DNA from: CAZABC01 sp964483405
GTDB taxonomy: Bacteria; Chloroflexota; Limnocylindria; Limnocylindrales; CSP1-4
NCBI GenBank assembly: GCA_964483405.1
Contig: CAZABC010000008.1
Location: 16,394-80,393 of the forward strand
DNA: 64,000 nt
Direction: 5' to 3'
Within the stretch, counting starts at the first letter, position 1. Each line of letters opens with the position of its first letter. The notes beneath the pieces were generated by a model. It was not told the origin of the DNA. It ran no database searches and saw only the letters and a list, made by a program, of their open reading frames with translations. The position numbers and the translations under genes are program-made. This document shows positions 28,949-38,236 of this stretch, piece by piece.

Positions 28949-29536
28949 ATGGTCGTGGAACGGGCGAGCTCCCCCGCCGATGTCGCCGTGCCCGCCGATG
29001 TCGCCGTGCCCGCCGATGTCGCCGTGCCCGCCGATGTCGTCGTGCGCGCCGAGCCGGCGAGCCTGCTCGCCACGCCGATCTGCCGCCGCCGGGCGCTCCA
29101 GGTCATCGGCCTGACCGTCGCCGGCGGGACGGTCGCGACGTTCGTCGCCGGCTGCGAGCCGCCGCCGCCTTACTGGGCGGTGCTCGAGGTCGACCCGGCG
29201 GCGCTCGAGCCCGGCGTCCCGGCCCAGCTGCCCTTCAGCGGCACCAAGGTCGACGGCACCGCGGCCGAGGGCGTCCTCTACGTCGTCAAGGGCGCCGACG
29301 ACTCGCTCGTCGTCTACGACCCGCACTGCACCCACCAGCGCTGCGCCTACGACTGGGACGACGGCAAGGATCTCTTCCTGTGCCAGTGCCACGACGCGGC
29401 CTTCGACGTCGGGGGGGCCGTCCAGTACGGCCCGCCGAAGCTGCCGCTCGTCCGGCTCCCCACCCGCCCGGTCGACGGCGGGGTCGAGGTCGAGGTCCCC
29501 GGCGACATCGGCCACGCCCCGGGCGAGGACGGCTGA
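28949..29536 (+). CDS. Rieske [2Fe-2S] protein, Tat-type lipoprotein
   Basis: A 195-residue electron-transfer protein. The Rieske cluster ligands are in CTHQRCAYDW (Cys, His) and CQCHDAAFD (Cys, His). Before it lies CRRRALQVIGLTVAGGTVATFVAGC, a twin-arginine-like signal ending in an AGC lipobox, so the folded domain is probably exported by Tat and lipid-anchored. The extreme N-terminus, before the signal, contains four PADVAV-type repeats encoded by 18-bp DNA repeats, unusual for an exported protein; a later start (for example the GTG near 29041) would remove them. No cytochrome b gene is adjacent, so it may serve the multiheme cluster downstream instead of a bc complex. Confidence 0.85.
   Translation: MVVERASSPADVAVPADVAVPADVAVPADVVVRAEPASLLATPICRRRALQVIGLTVAGGTVATFVAGCEPPPPYWAVLEVDPAALEPGVPAQLPFSGTKVDGTAAEGVLYVVKGADDSLVVYDPHCTHQRCAYDWDDGKDLFLCQCHDAAFDVGGAVQYGPPKLPLVRLPTRPVDGGVEVEVPGDIGHAPGEDG
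28973..29044. repeat. Four 18-bp tandem repeats at the 5' end of the Rieske gene
   Basis: Unit CCCGCCGATGTCGCCGTG at 28973, 28991, 29009 and 29027; the fourth differs by one base. In frame, they encode PADVAV. Confidence 0.88.
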
Positions 29537-29800
29537 CCGACCGGATCGGCGGGATCGCCGGACCCACCGGACCGACGGCGCCGCCGCACCCGCGTGACCC
29601 GCGGACCCGCCGGCCCTCGCGCGCGTACGCGGGAGCGGTAACGGGGGCCATCCGATACAGGCCGAGCGGGCCGTTGCGCCCGGTCGACTGTATCCACGAT
29701 GTATCTCCCGGCAGGTTGGTGGACGGCCCCCCCGAAGTCACGATTGCCATGTTCGGCCGCACGGTGCGGTCGGCTGTCATCGGGCTATTGGGTGAAGAGC

Positions 29801-30814
29801 ATGTTCCGGGTCACGTCCCTGACCGCGCTCAGCGACCGCCAGATGGACCGCTGGATCAAGCGTCTCGCGGTGATCCTGGTCGTCGGGGCGATCGCCTTCT
29901 TCGGGTTCTACATGATCGACCGCTGGCGCCCGCCCGCGGCGCCGATCGTCGACCGCCAGCTCGCGGCCGCCGAGGCGGCCGTCCAGGCCGACCCGGCCGA
30001 CATCGCCGCACGCGGCCGGCTGGCCGACCTCTACACGGTCAACGGCCGCTACGAGGACGCGATCCTCCAGTACGACGCCATCCTCGAGACCGGCCAGGAG
30101 CAGGAGCTCGCCCACTTCGGGCGCGCCAATGCCTACCAGGGCCTGGGCGAGCTCGACAAGGCGGCCGCCGACTATCAGGTCGTCGTGGACATCGCCAAGC
30201 AGGGCGAGATGGCCCACATCGACCCGATCCTCAATGCCGCGTACTACGGGCTCGGTTCGATCGCCCTCGAGCAGGGCAAGGTCGACGAGGCGGTGACCCA
30301 TCTCGAGGCCGCGGTCGCCATCAAGCGAGCCGACGCCGACTCGCTCAACCTCCTCGCCGCGGCGTACCTCGCCGCCGGCGAGCCCGACAAGGCGATCGAG
30401 ACCGCGAAGCGGGCGATCGCATTCGTCCCGCTCGGCTGGAGCGAGCCGTATGTGACCCTCGCGGCCGCCTACGCCGACAAGGGCGACGCCGCCCACGGCG
30501 AGTGGGCGAACGCGATGGCCGAGCTCTCGGCCGGCGAGACCGAGCAGGCCAGGACCCGCCTGCTCGCCATCGCCGACGGCCCCGTGGCGCTCGACGCCGC
30601 GATCGGGCTCGGGCTCATCTACGAGAACGAGGGCGACCTCGCGGCGGCGGCCGAGTGGTACCAGAAGGCGCTCGCGATCGACCCGGCCGACTCGTCTGCG
30701 GTGATGGGCCTCGAGCGGGTCACGAACCCGACGACCGACGCGTCCCCCGCCCCGGCGGCCAGCCCGCTCCCCGAGCTGCCGGCCCCGGGCGAGGTCGAAG
30801 GAGGGAATGGCTGA
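29801..30814 (+). CDS. Membrane-anchored TPR protein
   Basis: A 337-residue protein with one N-terminal helix (LAVILVVGAIAFFGFYMI, about 24-42) and then at least six tetratricopeptide repeats (for example AHFGRANAYQGLGELDKAAADYQ, AAYYGLGSIALEQGKVDEAVTHLEAA, AAIGLGLIYENEGDLAAAAEWYQKALAIDP). A Pro/Ala/Ser tail follows. TPRs bind partner proteins; the position upstream of NHL and multiheme cytochrome genes suggests a scaffold for their assembly. The ATG at 29801 is used; a GTG 9 bp upstream is possible. It overlaps the NHL gene by 8 bp. The 264 bp upstream hold no gene I can support. Confidence 0.85.
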   Translation: MFRVTSLTALSDRQMDRWIKRLAVILVVGAIAFFGFYMIDRWRPPAAPIVDRQLAAAEAAVQADPADIAARGRLADLYTVNGRYEDAILQYDAILETGQEQELAHFGRANAYQGLGELDKAAADYQVVVDIAKQGEMAHIDPILNAAYYGLGSIALEQGKVDEAVTHLEAAVAIKRADADSLNLLAAAYLAAGEPDKAIETAKRAIAFVPLGWSEPYVTLAAAYADKGDAAHGEWANAMAELSAGETEQARTRLLAIADGPVALDAAIGLGLIYENEGDLAAAAEWYQKALAIDPADSSAVMGLERVTNPTTDASPAPAASPLPELPAPGEVEGGNG

Positions 30815-31880
30815 CATGACCGCGTCCCCGATGACCGGCGCGGCGATCGCGCCCGACGTCCCCGTCGCCGAGGAGCCCCCGGTCCCAGTCGAGGAGACAC
30901 CCGAGGACAGGAAGCGGCGCCGCCGGCGCGCGTTCCTCCTCTTCTTCCTGCTCGCGCTGCTCGCGCTGCTCGTCCTCCTCGCGACCTGGTACCTGCTCTT
31001 CCGCCAGCCCCTGCCGATCATCCCGCCGATCCCCGACGCGAAGCTGCCGGGCTACTCGACGTCGCTCTATGGCGCATCGAGCCCGACCGGCGTCGCCGTC
31101 ACGCCGTCCGGCGACCGGATCTACGTGGCGGAGACCGGCGGCGACTACACCGTCCGGATCTTCGACGGCGGCGGGTCGCTCGTCGGCACGATGGCCCTGC
31201 CCGACGACGGCGCGGATCACGTGCCGGTCTATGTCGCGATCGACCCGCTGACGGCCGAGGTCTACGTATCGGACCGCCCGGCGGGCGCGATCCACATCTT
31301 CGACCGCGACGGCCAGTATCAGCGCCCGTTCAGCCCGGCCGAGCCCAGGCCCGGATGGCAGCCGATGGGCCTCGCGTTCGACCGGGCAGGCAACCTGTAC
31401 GTCACCGTCCTGAGCGGTTCGGCCCAGACGGTCCAGGTGTTCGATCGCGCAGGCCAGCTGCTGCGGACGATCGGCGCGGACGCGGGCCTCGACTTCCCCA
31501 ACGGGGTCGCCGTCGACGACGCTGGCAACGTCTGGGTCACCGACTCGAACAATGGCCGACTGCTCGTCTTCGACCAGGCGGGCGACACGATCGCCCGGGT
31601 CGGCCGAGGCGCCGGGGAAGGCAAGCTCGGCCTCCCGCGCGGCCTCGCGATCGACTCCCGGGGCCGGGTCTTCGTCGTCGACAGCACCGGCAATGGCGTC
31701 GTGCTGTACCGCGCGGCGCTCGATGCCGACGACCGGGCACCCGAGTACGTCGGCTTCGTCGGTGGCCGTGGTGCCGCCGACGGCCAGTTCGCATTCCCCG
31801 TCGGTGCCGCGGTCGACGACCGCGGCCGCATCTACGTCGCGGACACGGCCAACAACCGGGTCCAGATCTGGAGCTACTGA
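30807..31880 (+). CDS. NHL-repeat beta-propeller protein, membrane-anchored
   Basis: A 357-residue protein. A charged cytoplasmic start and RKRRRRR stop-transfer are followed by one membrane helix (AFLLFFLLALLALLVLLATWYLLF, about 41-64) and an extracytoplasmic propeller of six NHL blades: SPTGVAVTPSGDRIYVAETGG, VYVAIDPLTAEVYVSDRPAG, MGLAFDRAGNLYVTVL, FPNGVAVDDAGNVWVTDSNNGR, LPRGLAIDSRGRVFVVDSTGNG and FPVGAAVDDRGRIYVADTANNR. NHL genes commonly neighbour doubled-CXXCH cytochromes. It probably acts as a docking or structural component of the surface complex; enzymatic residues are not evident. Confidence 0.88.
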   Translation: MADMTASPMTGAAIAPDVPVAEEPPVPVEETPEDRKRRRRRAFLLFFLLALLALLVLLATWYLLFRQPLPIIPPIPDAKLPGYSTSLYGASSPTGVAVTPSGDRIYVAETGGDYTVRIFDGGGSLVGTMALPDDGADHVPVYVAIDPLTAEVYVSDRPAGAIHIFDRDGQYQRPFSPAEPRPGWQPMGLAFDRAGNLYVTVLSGSAQTVQVFDRAGQLLRTIGADAGLDFPNGVAVDDAGNVWVTDSNNGRLLVFDQAGDTIARVGRGAGEGKLGLPRGLAIDSRGRVFVVDSTGNGVVLYRAALDADDRAPEYVGFVGGRGAADGQFAFPVGAAVDDRGRIYVADTANNRVQIWSY

Positions 31881-31984
31881 GGCCCAGCCAGAGAGAGGGA
31901 GGTGGCAGACCGTCCAACGTCGATCCGCCGGCTGGGCCGGCCACCCATCCACGCAGCCTGACAGCGAGAAAGGAGGTAAGGACA

Positions 31985-33565
31985 GTGAAGCGCTTGGCAC
32001 TGCTGATGGCAGTCGGTGCCACTTGGCTGTTCCTTGCCGCGATCCCCGCCCTGGCTGACGGCGGACCCCACGTTGCCGTGATCAACGACGGATCGCTGGG
32101 GATCAACGCCGACAGCTGCGCCGGGTGCCACCGGGCACACACGGCACAGGGCCCCATGCTCATCAACGGCGCCGACGAGGAGGCCCTCTGCCTGACCTGC
32201 CACGGGGCGGGCGGCACCGGCTCCACGGTCGACGTCATGACCGGTGTCCAGTACACGATCGGCACCGGCTCGGAAGTCCGCGGGACCACCGTCCTCGGTG
32301 CGCTCCGCAACGGCGGCTTCCGGCTGGCGCGGATCGACAGCTCGAACACCGCTCGGCGGCGGTTCGGCACCGGACTCGCCGACTTCTATGCCAAGGTCGG
32401 CGTCCTGGCGGCCGGCGAGGCCGTCACCTCGGCCCACCTCACCATCGCCGACGACCCCAGCACCGTCGCCACCGACGGCAACGGCATCGACATGCCCGGC
32501 ATCGCCTGGGGCAACGGGGCGAATGGTTCCGGACCGGGGCCATCGGTCTCGCTGGGATGCGCGTCCTGCCACAACCCGCACGGGAACGGGCAGTACCGCA
32601 TCCTCAACCCGATCCCGCACCTGACCGGTGCCGACTTCAGCGGCCTCAACACGACGATCACCGTCACCGACACGATCGCCAGCAGCGACCGGTTCGTGAC
32701 GGCGACGAGCCACGGCTACGTCCGTGGCGACAACGTCACGATCGCCGGCGGGACCGGCTACGACGGCTCGTACATCGTGGAGTCGGTCGGCACGGTCACG
32801 ATCTCCAGCGTGGTCTACCCGTACTTCAAGGTCTACGCGGCCGGCTCGTCCGGACCGGTCCTCGATATCACGGCCGATCAGACCGGGCTCACCGGCACGG
32901 TCGCCCGTGACGGCGGCATCCACGTCACCGACGCCCCACTGCCGCCGGATGGCGACACCCGCAACTACACGGTCATCCAGACCGCGCTCGTGGCAAACGA
33001 CACGACGACCGGCCCGGTGCTGCTCGCCAGCGAGGTCATCGCGGCAGGCTACGACGCGACCGACGGGGACTACTTCCGCCGGAACGTGCCGTGGTCCCCG
33101 ACCGCGGTCGACACGGACTGCGACCCGAAAGAATACACCCAGCCCTTGGGATGCACCGTCGTGTCGAACGACGACGCGCCCAATGGCACGGCCGGCGGAG
33201 GCACCGTGTTCAACGTCCAGATCAACGCTTGGTGCTCCACGTGCCACAGCCGCTATCTGGCCGAGGGCACGGTCCCCGTCATCGGCAGCCCCTACAGCAC
33301 CGACTCGGGCGACGCGACCTTCGCGTACCGCCATCCCACCCGCGGCAACCGGACCTGCAACGTCTGTCACGTCGGGCACGGCTCCAACGCCACGATGGAC
33401 GGCGTCTACAGCTCGGCCTTCCCGTATCCGGACGGCACGGAGCACGCCAGCAGCCGTCTCCTGAAGATCGACAACCGCGGCACCTGCCAGGCTTGCCACG
33501 ATCCGACAGAGACGACCGAGGGCGGCGACTACGTCGGCCCGCTCCCGACCCCGGGAGTGCCCTGA
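31985..33565 (+). CDS. Six-heme cytochrome c, doubled-CXXCH family (copy 1)
   Basis: A 526-residue exported multiheme cytochrome. The GTG start at 31985 follows AAAGGAGG; a signal peptide (ALLMAVGATWLFLAAIPALADG) ends near residue 27. Six CXXCH heme sites are visible: CAGCH, CLTCH, CASCH, CSTCH, CNVCH and CQACH. The first two form the paired-CXXCH module (CAGCHRAHTAQGPMLI...CLTCHGAGG). A beta-rich insertion (residues about 215-330, ITVTDTIASSDRFVTATSHG) separates hemes 3 and 4 and is absent from copy 2. Likely an extracytoplasmic electron carrier. Its first 589 coding bp after the signal start appear identical to copy 2. Confidence 0.9.
   Translation: MKRLALLMAVGATWLFLAAIPALADGGPHVAVINDGSLGINADSCAGCHRAHTAQGPMLINGADEEALCLTCHGAGGTGSTVDVMTGVQYTIGTGSEVRGTTVLGALRNGGFRLARIDSSNTARRRFGTGLADFYAKVGVLAAGEAVTSAHLTIADDPSTVATDGNGIDMPGIAWGNGANGSGPGPSVSLGCASCHNPHGNGQYRILNPIPHLTGADFSGLNTTITVTDTIASSDRFVTATSHGYVRGDNVTIAGGTGYDGSYIVESVGTVTISSVVYPYFKVYAAGSSGPVLDITADQTGLTGTVARDGGIHVTDAPLPPDGDTRNYTVIQTALVANDTTTGPVLLASEVIAAGYDATDGDYFRRNVPWSPTAVDTDCDPKEYTQPLGCTVVSNDDAPNGTAGGGTVFNVQINAWCSTCHSRYLAEGTVPVIGSPYSTDSGDATFAYRHPTRGNRTCNVCHVGHGSNATMDGVYSSAFPYPDGTEHASSRLLKIDNRGTCQACHDPTETTEGGDYVGPLPTPGVP
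32028..32616 (+). repeat. 589-bp direct repeat, copy 1
   Basis: Appears identical without gaps, by eye, to 33747-34335 (constant offset 1719). It covers the end of the signal peptide through the third heme site of both cytochromes. Confidence 0.88.
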
Positions 33566-33634
33566 TCCGACAGCGACGATCGGAGGTCGTCCTTCGGGCG
33601 GCCTCCGATCACCCGGATAGGCAGGTCTGTCCAG

Positions 33635-35020
33635 ATGCAACGGACCAAGACGTCCCCTGATCGCTCCGGCGGCAGGTCCCCCAGGTGGGGCCGCGATGCC
33701 GGCGTCGGGCTGCTGGTCCTCACGCCGACCATGGCCGCCATCTGGTTGTTCCTTGCCGCGATCCCCGCCCTGGCTGACGGCGGACCCCACGTTGCCGTGA
33801 TCAACGACGGATCGCTGGGGATCAACGCCGACAGCTGCGCCGGGTGCCACCGGGCACACACGGCACAGGGCCCCATGCTCATCAACGGCGCCGACGAGGA
33901 GGCCCTCTGCCTGACCTGCCACGGGGCGGGCGGCACCGGCTCCACGGTCGACGTCATGACCGGTGTCCAGTACACGATCGGCACCGGCTCGGAAGTCCGC
34001 GGGACCACCGTCCTCGGTGCGCTCCGCAACGGCGGCTTCCGGCTGGCGCGGATCGACAGCTCGAACACCGCTCGGCGGCGGTTCGGCACCGGACTCGCCG
34101 ACTTCTATGCCAAGGTCGGCGTCCTGGCGGCCGGCGAGGCCGTCACCTCGGCCCACCTCACCATCGCCGACGACCCCAGCACCGTCGCCACCGACGGCAA
34201 CGGCATCGACATGCCCGGCATCGCCTGGGGCAACGGGGCGAATGGTTCCGGACCGGGGCCATCGGTCTCGCTGGGATGCGCGTCCTGCCACAACCCGCAC
34301 GGGAACGGGCAGTACCGCATCCTCAACCCGATCCCCGAAGCGACCGGCGCGGGCTTCGCAGCGATCGCCGAGCCCGGCCAGCCCGTCATCGACACGCCGC
34401 TCGGCGGCGACACCGATCCCGGGACCCCCGGCATGCAGTATCGCGCGAAGAACTACACGGTCATCCAGGTCAAGGGCACCCAGGGGAACGACGCGTCCTT
34501 CCTCCTGTACGCCGACCAGGTCAGCGGCGTCTACCTCGAGACGCAGGGCGACTACTTCCATCGGTACGTGCCGTGGAACCCCGCCTCGACCTCGTCGACG
34601 GTCCGGGGATCCGACGCGCCGAACGGACGGCCGTCGAGCTTCAACCTCCAGATGCTCAACTGGTGCACCGCCTGCCATACGCGCTACAAGTCCGGGGGCG
34701 GCGAACGGGTCGACCCGATCACCGGCGACCCGGATGCCGTCTACCACTTCCAGCACCAGACCTCGGAGAACGTGTCGTACAACACCGTCTGCACGACGTG
34801 CCACGTCGCGCATGGCGGAAACGCGGCCATGACGGGCCCGAACACGACCGCGTTCCCGTATCCGGACGATCCGTCGACGACGCCGGTGGCGATCACCTCC
34901 GATTCGAGCCGGCTCCTCAAGATCGACAACCGCGGGACGTGCCAGGCCTGTCACGACCCGACGGACACGACGCTCGTCAACGACTACGTCGGCCCGCTGC
35001 CGACGCCTGGCGCCCCATGA
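33635..35020 (+). CDS. Six-heme cytochrome c, doubled-CXXCH family (copy 2)
   Basis: A 461-residue paralogue of the upstream cytochrome. Its N-terminus is different and longer (MQRTKTSPDRSGGRSPRWGR, then a hydrophobic signal ending ALADG). Heme sites are CAGCH, CLTCH, CASCH, CTACH, CTTCH and CQACH. From about residue 38 to 233 it is identical to copy 1. The C-terminal half is only similar (for example LLKIDNRGTCQACHDPT, with many synonymous DNA differences). It lacks the beta-rich insertion of copy 1. Same predicted role as an exported electron carrier. Confidence 0.9.
   Translation: MQRTKTSPDRSGGRSPRWGRDAGVGLLVLTPTMAAIWLFLAAIPALADGGPHVAVINDGSLGINADSCAGCHRAHTAQGPMLINGADEEALCLTCHGAGGTGSTVDVMTGVQYTIGTGSEVRGTTVLGALRNGGFRLARIDSSNTARRRFGTGLADFYAKVGVLAAGEAVTSAHLTIADDPSTVATDGNGIDMPGIAWGNGANGSGPGPSVSLGCASCHNPHGNGQYRILNPIPEATGAGFAAIAEPGQPVIDTPLGGDTDPGTPGMQYRAKNYTVIQVKGTQGNDASFLLYADQVSGVYLETQGDYFHRYVPWNPASTSSTVRGSDAPNGRPSSFNLQMLNWCTACHTRYKSGGGERVDPITGDPDAVYHFQHQTSENVSYNTVCTTCHVAHGGNAAMTGPNTTAFPYPDDPSTTPVAITSDSSRLLKIDNRGTCQACHDPTDTTLVNDYVGPLPTPGAP
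33747..34335 (+). repeat. 589-bp direct repeat, copy 2
   Basis: Partner of 32028-32616. Flanking coding sequence diverges abruptly on both sides. Confidence 0.88.
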
Positions 35021-35089
35021 GATAGCCGAGGCTTCCCGGCGGACGCCGCCTGCGCCCGCCGGGGACCTCGGACCCGAAGAGACCCACTG

Positions 35090-37834
35090 ATGCGGACGAA
35101 CGGCCCCCTCGCTCACCGCGCCGGACCCATCTTCGGACTGGTCCTGGTCGTCGTCGGCATCGCCCTCGCGTTCACCCCGGTCATCCCGGCCGCCGGCGCG
35201 ATCGACCCGACGCCGACGCCGTCGACCGACCCGACCAGCTCCCCGGTCCCCTCCCCCGGCCCGACCCCCGTGCCGTCGCCGGATCCGACGACCGACCCGA
35301 GCGCCGATCCGACGCCGACACCGGTGCCCGATCCCACGGCGATCCCCGTCCCGGTCGACCCATCGGTCCGGGTTTCGATCGCCTCGACCGCTCCGGCGAC
35401 CGGGCGGCACCGACTCGATCCGGGCGGCCGACTCGTCGTCACGGCCACTGCGCGGTCGACGAAGGCCGTCGCGAACGCCCGGCTCACCCTCGTCGTCCCG
35501 GCCGGCTGGGCCGTCGCCGACCCGCGGGGCGGCACGGTCGCGGCGTCGGGCGCGACGGTGACCTGGTCGCTCGGCGACCTCCGCGCGGGAGCGACGGTGA
35601 CCCGTCGGGCCGTGCTCATCGCCCCGGCCCTCGCTGCCGGCGCGGACCCCTCGGTCGCCACCGCGATCGTCGCCCGCCTCCGCCATGCCGCCGGCGTCAG
35701 CCGCGATGCCACGCTCCCGGTCCTCGTCGCGCCGGAGACGATCGTGGCCCGGACGACCGTCGCGCGCCTCGACCGCACGACCGACCGCCCGACGTACCTC
35801 GGCACCGATGCCAGGCTCGGACGGATCCAGCCGCTCGACACGATCAGGATCCGCTTCCAGGTCCGCAACGCCGACACGCTCGCCACGACGATCGTGCCGG
35901 AGCTCGAGTACCGGTATGCCGGCAGGGGGTCGTTCGTCCGGGTGCGCGAGGTCGAGGCGGCCGTCGGGTCCGAGTTCTACCTCGCGTCAGAGTGGCGCAC
36001 CCTCCCCGGGAGCGACAGGGTCGTCGTCGCGCCGGCCCGCGAGCCGATCGCGACGAACCAGCTGCGGATCGGCGAGCGCGACACGGCGACCCAGCAGCCG
36101 GCGCCGGGGCTCCGGATCACGGCCGGCGCCGGGTCGCCGACGCTGCGGATCCCCGGCGACCGCCGGACCGAGGTCGAGTTCAGCGTCCGCGTGACGAACG
36201 ACGCTCCGTTCGAGAGCGCCTTCGAGTTCCGGCTGGTCGACGCGGGCCGCGAGATCCCGGGCTCGGCCGTCGTGTCCGTCGAGATCGGCCCCGCACGGCC
36301 GGCCCGACTCTCGCCCGGCCAGCGGCGGGGCATCGACGTCCCAGTCCCGCCGGGCGCGCGGCCCCCGACCAGGCCGACGCCGGCCGGCGCGACCGCCGCG
36401 ACGGCCGGCTGGAGCGACGTCGACTTCCCGCTCGCGCCACCGGACGTCATCGTCGCCGGCTGGGCCGAGGACTCGGCCGGCGCTGGCGGCGAGCCCCGCT
36501 ACCAGCTCGCGGTCGCGATCCCGACCGGTGAGGGACCCTCGCCCGCTCCGGCCGGGCCCGGCGACATGAACCCCCACGCCCCGGACACCTCGCTCGTCTC
36601 GGACACCTGCGCGGGCTGTCATAGCACCCACGCGGCCCAGGGGCCGGCCCTGCTCATCGACGCCCCTCCGCAGAGCACGATGTGCTTCACCTGCCACGCG
36701 GGGACCGGCTCCGACCTGAACGTCAAGGCGCAGTACGACGCGGCGCGGACGGACGACGCGGTCTCCGAGAACGACCCGGCGGCGCGCGAGTACTACGAGC
36801 ACCCGGCGCTCGAGATCTCCGACCACGTCCTGACGTCGCTCGACGAGTTCGGCGGCGTCTCGAACCGCCACAGTGCCTGCGGCGACTGCCACAACCCGCA
36901 CATCGCATCGACCGACCCGTCGGTCGAGACGCCGAACGGCTGGACGGTCTCCGGGCGCCAGACGTCGGTCTCGGGGGTCTCGGTCTCGAACGGCGCGGCA
37001 GGGACCGCGCCGACCTACACGTTCCTGGGCGGGGCCGTCGGCTCGAAGCCGACCTACGAGTACGAGATCTGCCTCAAGTGCCACTCGGGGTCCACGGTCC
37101 TGCCGTCGAACGCCGGGTTCACGCCGGCGCGATACGCGCTGGACAAGGGCGTCGAGCTGAACCCGGCCAACGCCTCGTACCACCCGATCGAGCGGGCCGG
37201 CCGGAACACCTCGACCGCGATGGCCAACAGCCTGGACCGGACGTCGGCCTTCAAGCAGTGGGACTTCACGACGAGCAGCACGATCCGCTGCACCCACTGC
37301 CATGGCGACCCGGCGAGGTTCGATGCGACGACGCCGCCGGCCCCCGGCTCGGATCTTGCGCCGCACGCCAGCGCGAACCGCGGGATCCTCCTCCATAACT
37401 ACCGCGATCGGCTCCTCAAGCCGGCCGGCGAGGCCTACGTCGACGACGACTTCGCGCTCTGCTACATGTGCCACGCGGAGGAGCCGTTCGTCGACGGCAG
37501 CTCCGACGCGACGAACTTCAGCCGCCACGCCTCGCACATGACGAGCCTGCGGCGGGCCGGCGGCGCCGGCACCGACATCGACACCGACGGCGCCGGCCAG
37601 GGGAACGCGATCTGCGCGGAGTGCCACTTCCGGACCCACGGCACGACCTACGCCACCGACGGCCAGCCGGCCAACGCGCGCCTCGTGAACTTCGCCCCGA
37701 ACGTCCAGCCCGATCGGGACGGGGTCCTGGCATGGACCCCGGATGCGAGTGGCGGCAGCTGCACGCTGACGTGCCACGGCATGGAGCACCGGGACCGGAA
37801 GTACGGCGGCGGACCCGGTCCCGGCGGTCCGTAG
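35090..37834 (+). CDS. Eight-heme surface cytochrome c with Ig-like N-terminal region
   Basis: A 914-residue exported protein. After a signal peptide (FGLVLVVVGIALAFTPVIPAAGA) comes a Pro/Thr/Asp-rich stretch (about 40-90) and a long beta-rich region (about 95-480) resembling DUF11/Ig-like adhesion domains. The cytochrome part carries CAGCH, CFTCH, CGDCH, CLKCH, CTHCH, CYMCH and CAECH, plus CTLTCH, a CX3CH site, near the C-terminus. CAGCHSTHAAQGPALLID matches the paired module of the two upstream cytochromes. Size, wall-spanning-type linker and domain order suggest a cell-surface electron-transfer protein. No sortase or membrane anchor is visible at the C-terminus. Confidence 0.88.
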   Translation: MRTNGPLAHRAGPIFGLVLVVVGIALAFTPVIPAAGAIDPTPTPSTDPTSSPVPSPGPTPVPSPDPTTDPSADPTPTPVPDPTAIPVPVDPSVRVSIASTAPATGRHRLDPGGRLVVTATARSTKAVANARLTLVVPAGWAVADPRGGTVAASGATVTWSLGDLRAGATVTRRAVLIAPALAAGADPSVATAIVARLRHAAGVSRDATLPVLVAPETIVARTTVARLDRTTDRPTYLGTDARLGRIQPLDTIRIRFQVRNADTLATTIVPELEYRYAGRGSFVRVREVEAAVGSEFYLASEWRTLPGSDRVVVAPAREPIATNQLRIGERDTATQQPAPGLRITAGAGSPTLRIPGDRRTEVEFSVRVTNDAPFESAFEFRLVDAGREIPGSAVVSVEIGPARPARLSPGQRRGIDVPVPPGARPPTRPTPAGATAATAGWSDVDFPLAPPDVIVAGWAEDSAGAGGEPRYQLAVAIPTGEGPSPAPAGPGDMNPHAPDTSLVSDTCAGCHSTHAAQGPALLIDAPPQSTMCFTCHAGTGSDLNVKAQYDAARTDDAVSENDPAAREYYEHPALEISDHVLTSLDEFGGVSNRHSACGDCHNPHIASTDPSVETPNGWTVSGRQTSVSGVSVSNGAAGTAPTYTFLGGAVGSKPTYEYEICLKCHSGSTVLPSNAGFTPARYALDKGVELNPANASYHPIERAGRNTSTAMANSLDRTSAFKQWDFTTSSTIRCTHCHGDPARFDATTPPAPGSDLAPHASANRGILLHNYRDRLLKPAGEAYVDDDFALCYMCHAEEPFVDGSSDATNFSRHASHMTSLRRAGGAGTDIDTDGAGQGNAICAECHFRTHGTTYATDGQPANARLVNFAPNVQPDRDGVLAWTPDASGGSCTLTCHGMEHRDRKYGGGPGPGGP

Positions 37835-37852
37835 CAGGTCGCGTCTCTGCGT

Positions 37853-37979
37853 CTCATCGGGCCATCACGAGGTCGTTAGCGAGCGCTGGGGCGCACCCGG
37901 CAGCCTCCACGGCAACGTCCGGCTCGGGCGGGGCCGCGCCGCGGCGCAGGCTCATCGGTCCACCACGCGGTCGTTAGCG
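37853..37979. repeat. Pair of imperfect 29-bp repeats downstream of the surface cytochrome
   Basis: Copies at 37853-37881 and 37951-37979 begin CTCATCGG and end GGTCGTTAGCG, with three differences. No coding signal; function unknown. The rest of 37835-38236 holds no gene I can support. Confidence 0.5.
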
Positions 37980-38179
37980 CGGACCCGGCACCCTGCGCGA
38001 GCGTCCCGGCACCGGCGCGTCTCGATACCGTCCTGCTGATGGCCGCATGAGCCGGCACGGGCTCGAACCGGGCCGGAGCCGGATCCGTGGAGCAGTCCCG
38101 CTGTGCTACGGCTCTCCCGGTGGCCCGACGAGACTCCGCGGGCTCCGCCGGCAAACACCGCGCAGCCTGCGCACGCGCG

Positions 38180-38199
38180 CATGTACCGGTCGATACATG
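38180..38199. promoter_or_regulatory. Palindrome CATGTA-N8-TACATG
   Basis: Perfect 6-bp arms (38180-38185 and 38194-38199), about 40 bp upstream of the structured leader. This is relatively AT-rich for the region. Possible operator or promoter element. Confidence 0.35.
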
Positions 38200-38236
38200 G
38201 AGCGGTCCACTCCTCTATCCCCTGTCCTGTCGGGTC

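Noticed and set aside
31874..35686. Very long minus-strand frame over the multiheme cytochromes
   Set aside because: It contains the 589-bp repeat only because the opposite strand does; Arg/Asp/Gly-rich with no domain.
38050..38125. Possible tRNA on the minus strand (GGTTCGAGCC resembling a T arm)
   Set aside because: The acceptor stem has a mismatch, and no D arm or anticodon arm with a 7-nt loop can be drawn.
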